Shown: positions 26,480 through 35,579, numbered from the stretch's first letter. The stretch: DNA of 41,449 nt from Flavobacteriia bacterium (GCA_030626085.1 DAOUPQ010000001.1:1-41449), one strand, 5' to 3'. The notes: generated from the sequence alone by a model not told the origin. Made by a program: numbers and translations.

Positions 26480-27769
26480 ATGAACATATTTGATTATTTT
26501 TTTGAAGATACAAAACATCTGGAAAAAGATTTTGTAATAGGAAACAAAGAAACTATTTCTTATAAAGACCTGTATAATAATAGCCTAAAAATTGCCGCCT
26601 ATTTGAATAAAAATATAGGTATTGGCAATAATATTGTTTTAATCAATAAAAATTCTGTTTTTTTTATCACGATTTATTTAGGCATCATGAAGTCTGGAAA
26701 TGTTTGTGTGCCATTAGATTTTTCAATTGAACAGGAAAATTTAAATTTTATTTCTAAAACTACCGAGAGTGATATAATTTTTTGTAATAAAAAAATAGAA
26801 TCAAAATTAGATCTAAATGGTTTTAAAACTACAATAGATGAAGATGGCTATGATAGAATTCTTAAAGATCAAAATATTATTGATCTTGATAATACTTTTG
26901 ATAGTCAAAATTTGGCAGAAATAATTTTTACTTCTGGTTCAACGGGTAAACCAAAAGGAGTGATGATTACGCATCAAAATATTATTTCAAATACTGACTC
27001 GATAATAAAATATTTAAAATTATCTTCAAAGGATATACAATTAATTGTTTTACCATTCTATTACTGTTTTGGATTATCGCTTTTACACACACATTTAAAA
27101 GTGGGCGGACAGGTTGTCTTAAATAATACCTTTATGTTTTTAAGTACAGTAATTAATGATTTGAAAACCTATCAATGTACTGGTTTTTCAGGAGTGCCTA
27201 GTCATTTTCAAATGTTATTAAAAAAATCAAAATCATTTAAAGAGACCAAATTCCCAGATCTAAGATATGTTACACAAGCTGGAGGTAAATTACATAATGT
27301 ATTTATCAAAGAATTTGTTGAAGCTTTTCCTGACATTAATTTTATTGTGATGTATGGTCAGACAGAAGCAACAGCACGGTTATCTTATTTGCCATCAGGG
27401 CTAACTCTTAAAAAACTTGGTTCTATAGGAAAAGCAATTCCAGATGTAGAATTAAAAGTGGTTGATAAGCAAGGTAATGAAACATCAATAGGTATAGTTG
27501 GAGAAATTACGGCAAAAGGAGGGAATGTAATGCCAGGTTATTACAAAGATCCTGAAGGAACTAAAGAAGCTCTAAAAAATGGATGGCTTTATACCGGAGA
27601 TCTGGCAAAATATGAATCTACGTTTCCTGATGACAAAAGAGAGTTTACCGTGGTTAAAAATAAGAAAATATATGCTATGATTCCTGCTTATACTGATGAT
27701 GGAGGTCATTTATCAAAAATAGGTGAATATAATATAGGCTTGCAATTTTTATTATTTTTAGGAGAATAA
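26480..27769 (+). CDS. AMP-forming acyl ligase lacking its C-terminal domain (probably inactive or chimeric)
   Basis: The first ~375 of 429 residues are a good ANL ligase: P-loop FTSGSTGKPKGVMITHQN (about 150-167), MYGQTEATARLSYL (A5), and YTGDLAKYES (about 371-380). Right after that the sequence departs from the family. The expected GRxDxxIKxxGxKVxPxEIE hinge and the A10 lysine are missing. In their place is a tail of about 50 residues that includes VVKNKKIYAMIPAYTDDGG, which I cannot assign. The gene therefore looks like a ligase cut at the domain boundary and joined to a piece of another gene. The N-terminal domain alone might still bind substrate. It resembles the complete ligase at 19539 in family but is clearly divergent from it. 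Confidence 0.75.
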   Translation: MNIFDYFFEDTKHLEKDFVIGNKETISYKDLYNNSLKIAAYLNKNIGIGNNIVLINKNSVFFITIYLGIMKSGNVCVPLDFSIEQENLNFISKTTESDIIFCNKKIESKLDLNGFKTTIDEDGYDRILKDQNIIDLDNTFDSQNLAEIIFTSGSTGKPKGVMITHQNIISNTDSIIKYLKLSSKDIQLIVLPFYYCFGLSLLHTHLKVGGQVVLNNTFMFLSTVINDLKTYQCTGFSGVPSHFQMLLKKSKSFKETKFPDLRYVTQAGGKLHNVFIKEFVEAFPDINFIVMYGQTEATARLSYLPSGLTLKKLGSIGKAIPDVELKVVDKQGNETSIGIVGEITAKGGNVMPGYYKDPEGTKEALKNGWLYTGDLAKYESTFPDDKREFTVVKNKKIYAMIPAYTDDGGHLSKIGEYNIGLQFLLFLGE

Positions 27770-27773
27770 TCCA

Positions 27774-28004
27774 ATGTCAGATAAGATTAGAAGGATAAAA
27801 AAGAATAAGATTTTCGAGAGGTTTCTGCACTATTTGATCTCAAAAAAAAGTATTAATTTTTTAAAATGATTATTTAAAGATCCTAATAATCACAATGTTT
27901 ATAATGCTTTTATAGTAGAAAATAGTAAAAATAAAATAGTTGGTGTGATTGGTTTTATTATTAGATCTATCTTAAATAGAAAGATATTAAGTACAATTAG
28001 ATAA
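27774..28004 (+). pseudogene. Remnant, possibly of a GNAT-type acetyltransferase
   Basis: One frame runs MSDKIRRIKKNKIFERFLHY to a TGA at 27867-27869 and then continues in the same frame as LFKDPNNHNVYNAFIVEN and NKIVGVIGFIIRS, ending at a TAA at 28002-28004. The part after the stop resembles the strand-turn-strand start of GNAT or FemAB-like acyltransferases. It is too short to be intact and is probably debris linked to the chimeric tail of the preceding ligase. The identification is tentative. Confidence 0.4.
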
Positions 28005-28006
28005 AT

Positions 28007-28450
28007 ATGAATAATTCAAACAATATTAAACTTGCAAAGAATGAACTTCTTGAATTATTTAAATCATGGCTTAAATCTTGGGGCAAATATGACCTTAATA
28101 GTATTATGGCTCTTTTTCATGAAGATATTGTTTTTAAAAATTGGGATGGTACAGTAGTAAAAGGTAAATCTTTACTAGAAAAAACCTGGAGGTTATGGTT
28201 TTCAAAGGGAAAAGATTTTAGGTTTATTAAAGAAGATATTTTTGTTGATGAAGAAGAACAAAAGTTATTATTTAGTTGGAGATTGGAATGGTTATCAAAT
28301 GAAGTAGAATATAAGGGAGAAAATGAAATACGACGAGGAGTTGATATTGTTCATTTTATAGATGGAAAGATAATTAAGAAAGAATCTTATTCAAAAACAA
28401 AGGTTAAAATTGGATCAAGAAATATAATATTAAAAGCATCATCAAAATAA
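28007..28450 (+). CDS. SnoaL/NTF2-like fold protein
   Basis: A 147-residue protein. The opening helix (ELLELFKSWLKSWGKYDLNS) followed by IMALFHEDIVFKNWDGTVVKG is the classic SnoaL/NTF2-like start. The remaining alternating strands end with GVDIVHFIDGKIIKKESY, also typical. Members are small enzymes or binding proteins with a cone-shaped pocket, for example isomerases, cyclases and hydratases acting on small molecules, or ring-forming enzymes for polyketides. No catalytic residues can be assigned here. It starts 3 bases after the GNAT-like debris and is followed by the broken PrmC-like gene, so it belongs to the acyl-modification module. It appears intact. Confidence 0.7.
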   Translation: MNNSNNIKLAKNELLELFKSWLKSWGKYDLNSIMALFHEDIVFKNWDGTVVKGKSLLEKTWRLWFSKGKDFRFIKEDIFVDEEEQKLLFSWRLEWLSNEVEYKGENEIRRGVDIVHFIDGKIIKKESYSKTKVKIGSRNIILKASSK

Positions 28451-28492
28451 GATTGTAAATAAGAGTTTTATTATTGTTAAATGGATATAATT

Positions 28493-29390
28493 ATGGAACC
28501 AAAAAATAGATTTGATTATTATCTTAATATTCTGGAAAGGAACTAGTAGTTCTGTCGGATAAGTCAGAAGAAACTCCCTTGAATACTCTTTGTGCTTTGT
28601 GGGAAAGAGTTGCTGTAAATTTTACACCAACTGATATTGCTAAGGAAGATAGGCTGCCTATATTATCACAAGATCAATTTGTTATTTTGGATGATTTAGT
28701 TGAAAAAAGGTTAAATGGTATTCCACTGGCTCATTTAACTGAAAGACAGTTTTTTTTGGGAATGGAATTTGCCATAAAAAAAGGGCTTTATATTCCTCGT
28801 AAAGAAACAGAACTATTAGCTCAAACTGCAATATCCTGTATTACATCATCATTTCAAAAAAAACAATTGGTTAATGTAATAGATGTTTGTACGGGTATAG
28901 GTACTGTTGCTTTAGCAATTGCCAATTATTGTAATAATACTATTGTATACGGTTCTGATATTTTTGAGCCGGCAATAGATATGGCAATAATAAACTCTAA
29001 TCATTTTAATTTAGAAGAACGGTCTACTTTTTTATAGGTGATATGTTTAATCCTTTTGAAAATTTAGGCTTAAAAAATGAGATACAATTGGTGGTTAGTG
29101 CTCCTCCATATATTTCCAGTAAAAAAGTAAAACAAATGCCTTCTGAAATATCAGGTCATGAACCTCAAAAGGCATTTGATGCAGGACCATTTGGCCTTGA
29201 TATATTTTTTAAACTTATTGCCAATGTAGTTCAATATCTTCAAAGTGAAGGTTTCTTAATCTTTGAATGTGGTTTGGGGCAGGGAGAGTTTTTAATAAAA
29301 AGAATTCGTTCGAATGAAAACTATAAAAACATAAAAGGAGTGAAAGATATCAATGGGAATATTAGGGTTGTTGTAGCTCAAAAAGTATAA
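28493..29390 (+). pseudogene. Second PrmC/HemK-like methyltransferase, broken by two frameshifts
   Basis: Three frame segments join into one PrmC-like protein. The first is MEPKNRFDYYLNILERN from 28493 to a stop at 28544. The second continues from about 28543 (LVVLSDKSEETPLNTL) through RLNGIPLAHLTERQFFLG, YIPRKETE and VIDVCTGIGTVALAIA to a stop at 29035-29037. The third runs from about 29037 (GDMFNPFENLG) to 29390. The second break lies in a run of six T (about 29028-29033); one more T would restore the frame. The NPPY motif reads SAPPYIS, so the key Asn is also gone. It resembles the intact gene at 21121 along its length. A sequencing error could explain one break but not the missing Asn. 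Confidence 0.8.
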
Positions 29391-29541
29391 ATGCAAAATT
29401 TGAATATAGAATGTGAATTAACTAATTTACACCACTTTATATTGTCCACCCATATGTACGAAGATAAGGTAAAAGGTACTGGAAATGGGAATTGAAATAC
29501 AATAGAGAAATTAATACAAACAGGGTTAGTTAAAAAAATAT

Positions 29542-30090
29542 ATGGATAAAAGGATAAAAGCAGATTTATATAGATATAACAAGCTAAATGGATTTTCAGG
29601 TTTTTTAAAAGGTATGAGAATTCAAGGGTTTAAATATGTTTTTTTTTTACGAATTGCAAATAGAAACAATAAATACTCACCAAAAGGTTTTATATCACGA
29701 CTTATTTTGCATTGGTTAGGATATAGATATGGTTTTCGAATTAATCCAAAGGCTAAAATTGGAAAAGGTTTATATCTTGGTCATTTTGGTACCGTTTTGA
29801 TAGGGAATTCTGTAATTGGAGCAAATTGTAATATTGGACATAATGTTACTATAGGGCAGATTCCTACTGATAGGATAATTAAGTTGCCTATATTAGGAGA
29901 TAAAGTATGGGTAGGAATAGGTTGTGTAATTGTAGGTAATATAAAGATTGGTTCAAATGTCTTTATTTCACCAAATACGTTTGTAAATTTTGATGTACCA
30001 AGTAATTCCACTGTAATTGGCAATCCTGCAAGAATAGTGCGCATGAAAAAGAATCCAGTTGAAGGATATATTAATAATGTCATTGAATAA
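29542..30090 (+). CDS. Serine acetyltransferase-like hexapeptide transferase
   Basis: A 182-residue protein with an N-terminal helical part (RIKADLYRYNKLNGFSGFLK, about 3-22) followed by hexapeptide repeats (about 70-165), in the pattern of CysE-related transferases. GANCNIGHNVTIGQ contains the usual active-site histidine, and GNPARIV closes the helix. It is shorter than true CysE (about 270), as are many sugar O-acetyltransferases in polysaccharide loci. It probably acetylates a sugar or an amino acid substituent. A 151-base spacer separates it from the broken methyltransferase upstream. Confidence 0.78.
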   Translation: MDKRIKADLYRYNKLNGFSGFLKGMRIQGFKYVFFLRIANRNNKYSPKGFISRLILHWLGYRYGFRINPKAKIGKGLYLGHFGTVLIGNSVIGANCNIGHNVTIGQIPTDRIIKLPILGDKVWVGIGCVIVGNIKIGSNVFISPNTFVNFDVPSNSTVIGNPARIVRMKKNPVEGYINNVIE

Positions 30091-30385
30091 GATTTTAAAA
30101 TTAGAAAATATAGGAGAATACACAACTTTTGTACTACTTTAACGTTTTGTTCCTGTTTCATGTGCAAAGGTATATAGATCAAAATGATGTTTTATGTAAT
30201 ATGAAAAGTATCCATGGCTATGACTAGTTCATAAAAAAAACAGAATTAAGAATGAGATTTTAAAACATTGTAAGGAAAGATTGGAATTATTTAAGGTTCA
30301 ACGAAAATTTGAATTTGAAGAAATGAAGAAACTAGAATCTACATTAAAGTTATAGTTTATTATTAAGAATTGTATAAATTTTATT
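30091..30385. other. Intergenic region with a short coding remnant
   Basis: 295 bases. One frame from about 30242 to a TAG at 30353-30355 reads RIKNEILKHCKERLELFKVQ and KFEFEEMKKLESTLKL, a helical, charged tail with no start codon. It looks like the 3' end of a lost gene. I cannot assign its family. No promoter or terminator is evident. Confidence 0.35.
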
Positions 30386-31546
30386 ATGATAAAAGGTGAT
30401 TATAGTCAAATAAAACGACCTGGTGTGATTGTTATTGGAGGACATGTTCAGGGTCTTGGAATTACAAGAATATTTGGGAAAAATAATATACCAGTTGTTC
30501 TTTTAGATAACACCAAAATTAATTTAACACGGCATTCAAAGTTTTGTAAAGAATTCATTAAGTATGAAAAAGATAAATTATTAGAGAAACTACATTCTTT
30601 AGCAAAAAATAGAAATTATAAAAATTGGTTATTAATGCCAACAAATGATAGGGATGTTGAGATATTAAGTAAGAATAAAAAAAAATTATCTAAATTTTTT
30701 AAAGTAAGTACCGAATCTTTTAATGTGCTAATTAATTTTTACAATAAGAGATATACTTATAAATTAGCTTCAAAATTAAATATTCAAATTCCGAACACCT
30801 GGATGGTTAATTGTTGGGATGAATTGGATAATTTAAAATTAGTATATCCATGTATAATAAAACCTGCTATAATGCATAGTTTTTATGCTCAAACAAAAAA
30901 AAAGGTTTTTATTTGTAATAATAAAATTGAATTAAGATTGAATTATAATAAAGCTTTAACTTTAATTCCAAAAGAAGAAGTTATTATACAGGATGTTATT
31001 CCTGGAAATAATGATCATCAATATTCAGTATGTTTTATGTTTGATGGAGACAAACCATTAGTTACTCTTTCAGCTAGAAGGGCCAGACAACATCCCCTGA
31101 ATTTTGGAAATGCTACAACCTATGCTGAAACAGTTGAAGTGCCAGAAATAGTTGAATATGCAAAAAAGATATTAAAAGAAGTAAATTATACAGGAGTTTG
31201 TGAAGTGGAATTTAAACTTGATATTAGAGATAATAATTATAAATTATTAGAGATTAATCCCCGTACATGGAAATGGCATTCAATTGCTGAAAAAAGTAAT
31301 TCACCAATTTTGATGAGTTTATATCATCGTGTGTATAATTTAAAACCGATAATTAGAAATAAGCAAAAAAGTGCAGCTTTTAGGCATTTAATCACAGATA
31401 TTCCAACTATACTAAAAATGAAATATCAAGGTCAAAGTATTTATAAAAAAAGGAAGAATATTAAATATGCAGTTTGGGATAAAAATGATTTAAAACCTGC
31501 ATTTTATGAATTAATCTATTTGGTTAGTTTTATTCTTAAACGATAA
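30386..31546 (+). CDS. ATP-grasp ligase (PylC/D-aspartate ligase/CarB-like)
   Basis: A 386-residue ATP-grasp enzyme. The N-terminal nucleotide-like domain has VIVIGGHVQGLGITRIFGKN. The central part contains YPCIIKPAIMHSFYAQTKKK, an ATP-binding lysine region. Near residue 270-292 the sequences TGVCEVEFKLD and LLEINPRTWKWHS provide the two Mg-binding acidic/Asn positions. Enzymes of this kind join a carboxylate and an amine through an acyl phosphate. In surface-polysaccharide loci they probably attach amino acids or similar groups, but the substrate is unknown here. It is followed 19 bases later by the DUF354 protein and likely starts the last operon segment (30386-35579). Confidence 0.82.
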   Translation: MIKGDYSQIKRPGVIVIGGHVQGLGITRIFGKNNIPVVLLDNTKINLTRHSKFCKEFIKYEKDKLLEKLHSLAKNRNYKNWLLMPTNDRDVEILSKNKKKLSKFFKVSTESFNVLINFYNKRYTYKLASKLNIQIPNTWMVNCWDELDNLKLVYPCIIKPAIMHSFYAQTKKKVFICNNKIELRLNYNKALTLIPKEEVIIQDVIPGNNDHQYSVCFMFDGDKPLVTLSARRARQHPLNFGNATTYAETVEVPEIVEYAKKILKEVNYTGVCEVEFKLDIRDNNYKLLEINPRTWKWHSIAEKSNSPILMSLYHRVYNLKPIIRNKQKSAAFRHLITDIPTILKMKYQGQSIYKKRKNIKYAVWDKNDLKPAFYELIYLVSFILKR

Positions 31547-31565
31547 CAATTTCATTAGGATTTAT

Positions 31566-32603
31566 ATGAAAATTTGGATTGATATAGTGCATCCAGCTCA
31601 ATTAAACTTTTATAGTAATGCAGTAAAAAAACTAGCAGAAAGTAATAGAATAATTGTTACTATTATTAATAGGGGTAAATTGGTTAGTATAGCTAAGAAA
31701 GAACTTGGATCAATCGTGAATTGTGAAATAGTTCCGATAGGTCGTCATTCGGGTACAAAGTATTCTGTAATTATTGAAGCTAATTTATTAAGATTAACAC
31801 AATTAATGATATTTTACCGAAAGTATAAACCAAAAATTGCTATAGGTAATAGTTTTTTACATGGTATAATTGGAAAGGTGTTTAATATTCCAACTATAAT
31901 GTTTGGTGATGATATTGGAAGAAAATTTGTTATTTTTTTAATGGTAAAATTCTCGACAGAAATGTATTATGTTTCTGGCAGTCTTAATAAGAGAAATTAT
32001 AAAGGAATATCTGTTTATAATGCTTTGAAAGAATGGGCATATTTATCTCCTAAATATTTTAAACCAGATATTAGTGTTCTTGTAAAATATAATCTTAAAG
32101 AGAATGACTATATTTTTGTTAGAGAAGTTATAACAGGAACTTTAAATTATCATTCTCAGGATAATAACTCAATTGCAAATATTACTAATAGATTTCCTAA
32201 AGGCTACAAAGTATTATTCTCATTGGAAGATAAATCTACTATAGATTATTATCCAAAAAATTGGATATTACTAGAAGAACCAATAAAAGATATTCATTCG
32301 TTAATATTTTATAGTAAATTGTTAATTTCCTCAGGGGATAGCATGGCTAGAGAAGGAGCAATGTTAGGAGTCCCAAGTATTTACTGTGGAGTTAGAGATA
32401 TGAATGCAAACAATGTAATGATCAAAAAAAGAAGATTATTTCAAATAGAGATTGATGAAGTCCCGAATTTTATGGATCACATATTGAATGAATCTTTATA
32501 TGATGATAAAAATGAATTCAGAATCAATTTGGAAAAGGAATGGATTGATGTGACAGAATTTATAATTGAAAAAATTAATAATTACAAAAATAGTAAAATA
32601 TGA
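31566..32603 (+). CDS. DUF354 family protein (GT-B-like)
   Basis: A 345-residue protein. The N-terminus MKIWIDIVHPAQLNFYSNAV and the later IAIGNSFLHGIIGKVFNIPT and SSGDSMAREGAMLGVPSIYCG are hallmarks of DUF354. Members have a GT-B-like fold, occur in polysaccharide loci and archaea, and are thought to be related to UDP-GlcNAc 2-epimerases or glycosyltransferases; none of my evidence fixes an activity. It overlaps the next gene by 4 bases. It may be a fourth glycosyltransferase for this locus (inference). Confidence 0.8.
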   Translation: MKIWIDIVHPAQLNFYSNAVKKLAESNRIIVTIINRGKLVSIAKKELGSIVNCEIVPIGRHSGTKYSVIIEANLLRLTQLMIFYRKYKPKIAIGNSFLHGIIGKVFNIPTIMFGDDIGRKFVIFLMVKFSTEMYYVSGSLNKRNYKGISVYNALKEWAYLSPKYFKPDISVLVKYNLKENDYIFVREVITGTLNYHSQDNNSIANITNRFPKGYKVLFSLEDKSTIDYYPKNWILLEEPIKDIHSLIFYSKLLISSGDSMAREGAMLGVPSIYCGVRDMNANNVMIKKRRLFQIEIDEVPNFMDHILNESLYDDKNEFRINLEKEWIDVTEFIIEKINNYKNSKI

Positions 32604-33901
32604 ATATATCAATTTTTGGTTTGGGTTATGTTGGTTGTGTAAGCTTAGGTTGCTTAGCACAGAATGGGCATAAAACCTTAGGAGTGGATGTGAATTCTCA
32701 TAAAGTAGATCTTATCAATATTGGAAAACCCACCATAATTGAGAAAGATATTGATAGAATTATTAAAGAACAATTTGAGAATAAGACGATTAGTGCAACA
32801 ACAGATTATAAAAAAGCAGTTAAAGAAACTGACATTTCAATTATTTGTGTTGGAACACCTTCAACAAAAGAAGGACATTTAAATCTTGAGTATATTTTTA
32901 AAGTTGCTAAAGAAATTGGAGAAGTTTTAAGTGAAAAAAATAAATTTCATACTATAGTGATACGTAGTACTGTTTTGCCAGGAACCAATCAAAAAATTGG
33001 AAAATTAATTGAGAAAATATCAGGTAAAAGAAGAAATACTGATTTTGGTATTGTGTCGAATCCTGAGTTTTTAAGAGAAGGAAGCGCTGTGGAAGATTAT
33101 TATAATCCTGCAATTACAGTATTGGGTAGCGATAATGTAAGATGTTTAGATATCATGTCAGAGGTTTATGAAAAGATTAATGCACCAATAGAAAGAGTTA
33201 GTATTAAAGAAGCAGAGATTATTAAATATGTTAATAATTCATTTCATGCTCTGAAAATTGTTTTTGCAAATGAAATTGGGAACATCTGTAAAGAATTAGA
33301 AATTGATTCGCGTAATGTGATGGAATTATTTTGCAAAGATGACCAATTAAATATATCGCCATATTATTTTAAACCAGGTTTTGCTTATGGAGGATCATGT
33401 TTGCCTAAAGATTTAAAAGGGCTAAAAACATTGTCTCATGACAATTATATTAATTCTCCTATTATTGAAACTATTGAGAACTCGAATAATAATCAGAAAC
33501 AATTAGCAATAAGTTTAATTGAATCAAAAAATAGAAGAAAAATTGGAATTTTAGGTTTGAGTTTTAAAGCAGGAACAGACGATTTAAGATATAGCCCAAT
33601 AGTTGAAGTAGCAGAATATTTTTTAGGTAAAGGATGTTCACTAAAAATATTTGATAAAAATGTATCATTATCAAAATTATCTGGAACTAATAAAGATTAT
33701 ATAGATAAACATATTCCACATTTATCAGAATTGTTATCAGAAAGTATTGAAGAAGTAATTATGAATTCTGAACTATTAATTATAACTCACAAACTAGATG
33801 GTATTGAATCGTTAATAGATGAGTTTAAGGAAAAGGAATTTATCGATCTGGTAGGTGTATATAATAGAGATCAATTTAATTATGAAGGTATTTGTTGGTG
33901 A
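32600..33901 (+). CDS. algD: GDP-mannose 6-dehydrogenase-like nucleotide sugar dehydrogenase
   Basis: A 433-residue three-domain UDP-glucose/GDP-mannose dehydrogenase. The NAD-binding turn is FGLGYVGCVSLGCLA. CVGTPS and VIRSTVLPGT are the middle markers. The catalytic Cys267 lies in GFAYGGSCLPKDLKGL, and LNISPYYFKPGF just before it is the AlgD-type signature (Cys268 in Pseudomonas AlgD). It oxidises the C6 alcohol of a nucleotide sugar to a carboxylate with two NAD+, most likely GDP-mannose to GDP-mannuronate. No GDP-mannose synthesis genes are in the window, so these come from elsewhere. The product would give a uronic acid that the AsnB enzymes could amidate (inference). Confidence 0.88.
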   Translation: MNISIFGLGYVGCVSLGCLAQNGHKTLGVDVNSHKVDLINIGKPTIIEKDIDRIIKEQFENKTISATTDYKKAVKETDISIICVGTPSTKEGHLNLEYIFKVAKEIGEVLSEKNKFHTIVIRSTVLPGTNQKIGKLIEKISGKRRNTDFGIVSNPEFLREGSAVEDYYNPAITVLGSDNVRCLDIMSEVYEKINAPIERVSIKEAEIIKYVNNSFHALKIVFANEIGNICKELEIDSRNVMELFCKDDQLNISPYYFKPGFAYGGSCLPKDLKGLKTLSHDNYINSPIIETIENSNNNQKQLAISLIESKNRRKIGILGLSFKAGTDDLRYSPIVEVAEYFLGKGCSLKIFDKNVSLSKLSGTNKDYIDKHIPHLSELLSESIEEVIMNSELLIITHKLDGIESLIDEFKEKEFIDLVGVYNRDQFNYEGICW

Positions 33902-33904
33902 ATT

Positions 33905-34669
33905 ATGGATTTTACTTTTAAAAAATATAAAGAATTACTAGAGACTTTAAAAAATAGGAACTATACTTTTCAGACATTTGAAGATTTTATTAAAGATCCT
34001 GCAAAAAAAGTTGTTGTTTTAAGACATGATGTAGATAGGAGGTCTATACATTCAATTGACTTAGCAATGGTGGAGAAATCTGTAAATGCTAGGGCAACAT
34101 ATTATTTTAGAATTGTTGCAGAAAGTAATCGAAAGGATATTATAACTGAGATTGTATCGATGGGTAATGAGATAGGATATCATTATGAGGATTTGGGTTA
34201 TTCTAAAGGAAATTATAAAAGTGCTTATAATAGCTTTATTAAAAATTTAAAATATTTCAGAAGTTTTTATCCTGTTAAAACAATTTCTATGCATGGAAGC
34301 CCTAAAAATAGAATTGACAACAGAGATTTATGGAACAAATATGATTATAAGAAAAGTGGAATAATTGCAGAGCCTTATTTTGATGTAAATTATGATGATG
34401 TTTTTTACATAACTGATGCCGGGAGGTCTTGGAATAATAGAACTGTTAGTGTGCGTGACAAAGTTAAGACTAAGTATGAAATAGAGATAAAAAGTATTAA
34501 TCAAATAATCGAATTGGTTCAACAAGATAAATTGCCTAAAAAATTAATTATTAATACACATCCTCATAATTGGTCTAATTTTGGATTACTATGGATTTAT
34601 ATTTTTGTTTGGCAAAATATTAAAAATGTAGTAAAATACATTCTAATAAAATATAGGAGAAATGAATAA
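33905..34669 (+). CDS. Polysaccharide deacetylase-like (CE4-type) protein
   Basis: A 254-residue protein. VVVLRHDVDRRSIHSIDLA carries the HDVD catalytic/metal motif of carbohydrate esterase family 4. The next motif is GYHYEDLGYSKG, and SMHGSPKNRID follows. It lacks the classic H-x3-5-H spacing of NodB but matches a CE4-like subgroup seen in surface polysaccharide loci. There is no signal peptide, so it would act on a cytoplasmic precursor. It starts 3 bases after the dehydrogenase gene and overlaps the next deacetylase by 8 bases. Activity is inferred only from the family. Confidence 0.7.
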   Translation: MDFTFKKYKELLETLKNRNYTFQTFEDFIKDPAKKVVVLRHDVDRRSIHSIDLAMVEKSVNARATYYFRIVAESNRKDIITEIVSMGNEIGYHYEDLGYSKGNYKSAYNSFIKNLKYFRSFYPVKTISMHGSPKNRIDNRDLWNKYDYKKSGIIAEPYFDVNYDDVFYITDAGRSWNNRTVSVRDKVKTKYEIEIKSINQIIELVQQDKLPKKLIINTHPHNWSNFGLLWIYIFVWQNIKNVVKYILIKYRRNE

Positions 34670-35579
34670 ATATTGTCTATTATCTAATGATGTTGAGACA
34701 ACTTCAATTTGGCATAATACACTTAAAGATGAAACAGGCTTAAAAGTCTTTAAAGAAGGTATGCCAATTCTTCTTGATTTATATGAAAAATATAATATTA
34801 AAACGACATTTTTTTTTACAGGATACATAGCCAAACTATATCCCGAGGTGGTTAAAATGATTATTCCTTACGGTCATGAGGTAGCAAGCCATGGTTTGTC
34901 ACATGAGAAGGAAGATGGTTTTGATATTATGCCTTTGCAAAAACAAATTATACATTTAGAAGAATCAAAAAAGATACTAGAAGATATTTCAGGAATGGAT
35001 ATTATTTCATTTAGAGCTCCTGCTTTACGTATAAATAATGATACTGCTATTGCTTTAAATGAGAGTGGTTACAAAATTGATAGTTCTATTGCTTCACAGC
35101 GATTTGATATGTTTATGTCTTTTGGAGGATTTAATAAGCTTAAATGGTTAACGGCACCAAGATTACCTTATAGAACAAGTGCCAGCTCTTTATATCATAA
35201 AGGGGAAGGGAATATCGTCGAGATTCCTTTAAGTTCTTCAATTATTCCTTATATAAGTTCAACAATGAGAATTTTTCCGAAAATTACATCATTTCAACAT
35301 AAATTACTGGCTATTGAATCTTCACTAACAGGTAAACCTATAGTTTTTTTAACACATCCTAATGAATTTATAGATGAAAGTAATGAAGAAAGGGAGTTTG
35401 TCAAAAGGTCTAAGAATGTAATTTCTTCATTTTTACAAGATTCTTTACGATCTAAATTAAAGGTTAAAAATTTAGGTGTTAAAGGAATTGAGCTATATGA
35501 AAAAGAAATTAATTATTATGAAAAGAAAAAATTCAAATTTCTAACTATAAGCGATTACTATAAAAAAATGGGTTTTTAG
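34662..35579 (+). CDS. Polysaccharide deacetylase (CE4, NodB-like)
   Basis: A 305-residue NodB-type deacetylase. LSNDVETTS holds the catalytic Asp region, TTFFFTGYIAKLYPEVVKMI follows, and ASHGLSHE contains the H-x3-H zinc pair. SFRAPALRINNDT is the third CE4 motif, and IVFLTHPNEFID supplies the C-terminal His. The catalytic set appears complete. No signal peptide is visible. It probably removes an N-acetyl group from a sugar precursor, opening an amine that the acyl or ATP-grasp enzymes could use (inference). It is the last gene before the insertion-sequence debris. Confidence 0.82.
   Translation: MNKYCLLSNDVETTSIWHNTLKDETGLKVFKEGMPILLDLYEKYNIKTTFFFTGYIAKLYPEVVKMIIPYGHEVASHGLSHEKEDGFDIMPLQKQIIHLEESKKILEDISGMDIISFRAPALRINNDTAIALNESGYKIDSSIASQRFDMFMSFGGFNKLKWLTAPRLPYRTSASSLYHKGEGNIVEIPLSSSIIPYISSTMRIFPKITSFQHKLLAIESSLTGKPIVFLTHPNEFIDESNEEREFVKRSKNVISSFLQDSLRSKLKVKNLGVKGIELYEKEINYYEKKKFKFLTISDYYKKMGF

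Noticed and set aside
29781..30182. 133-codon minus-strand open frame over the hexapeptide transferase
   Set aside because: Opposite a real gene; the open frame results from the regular repeat structure of the coding strand.
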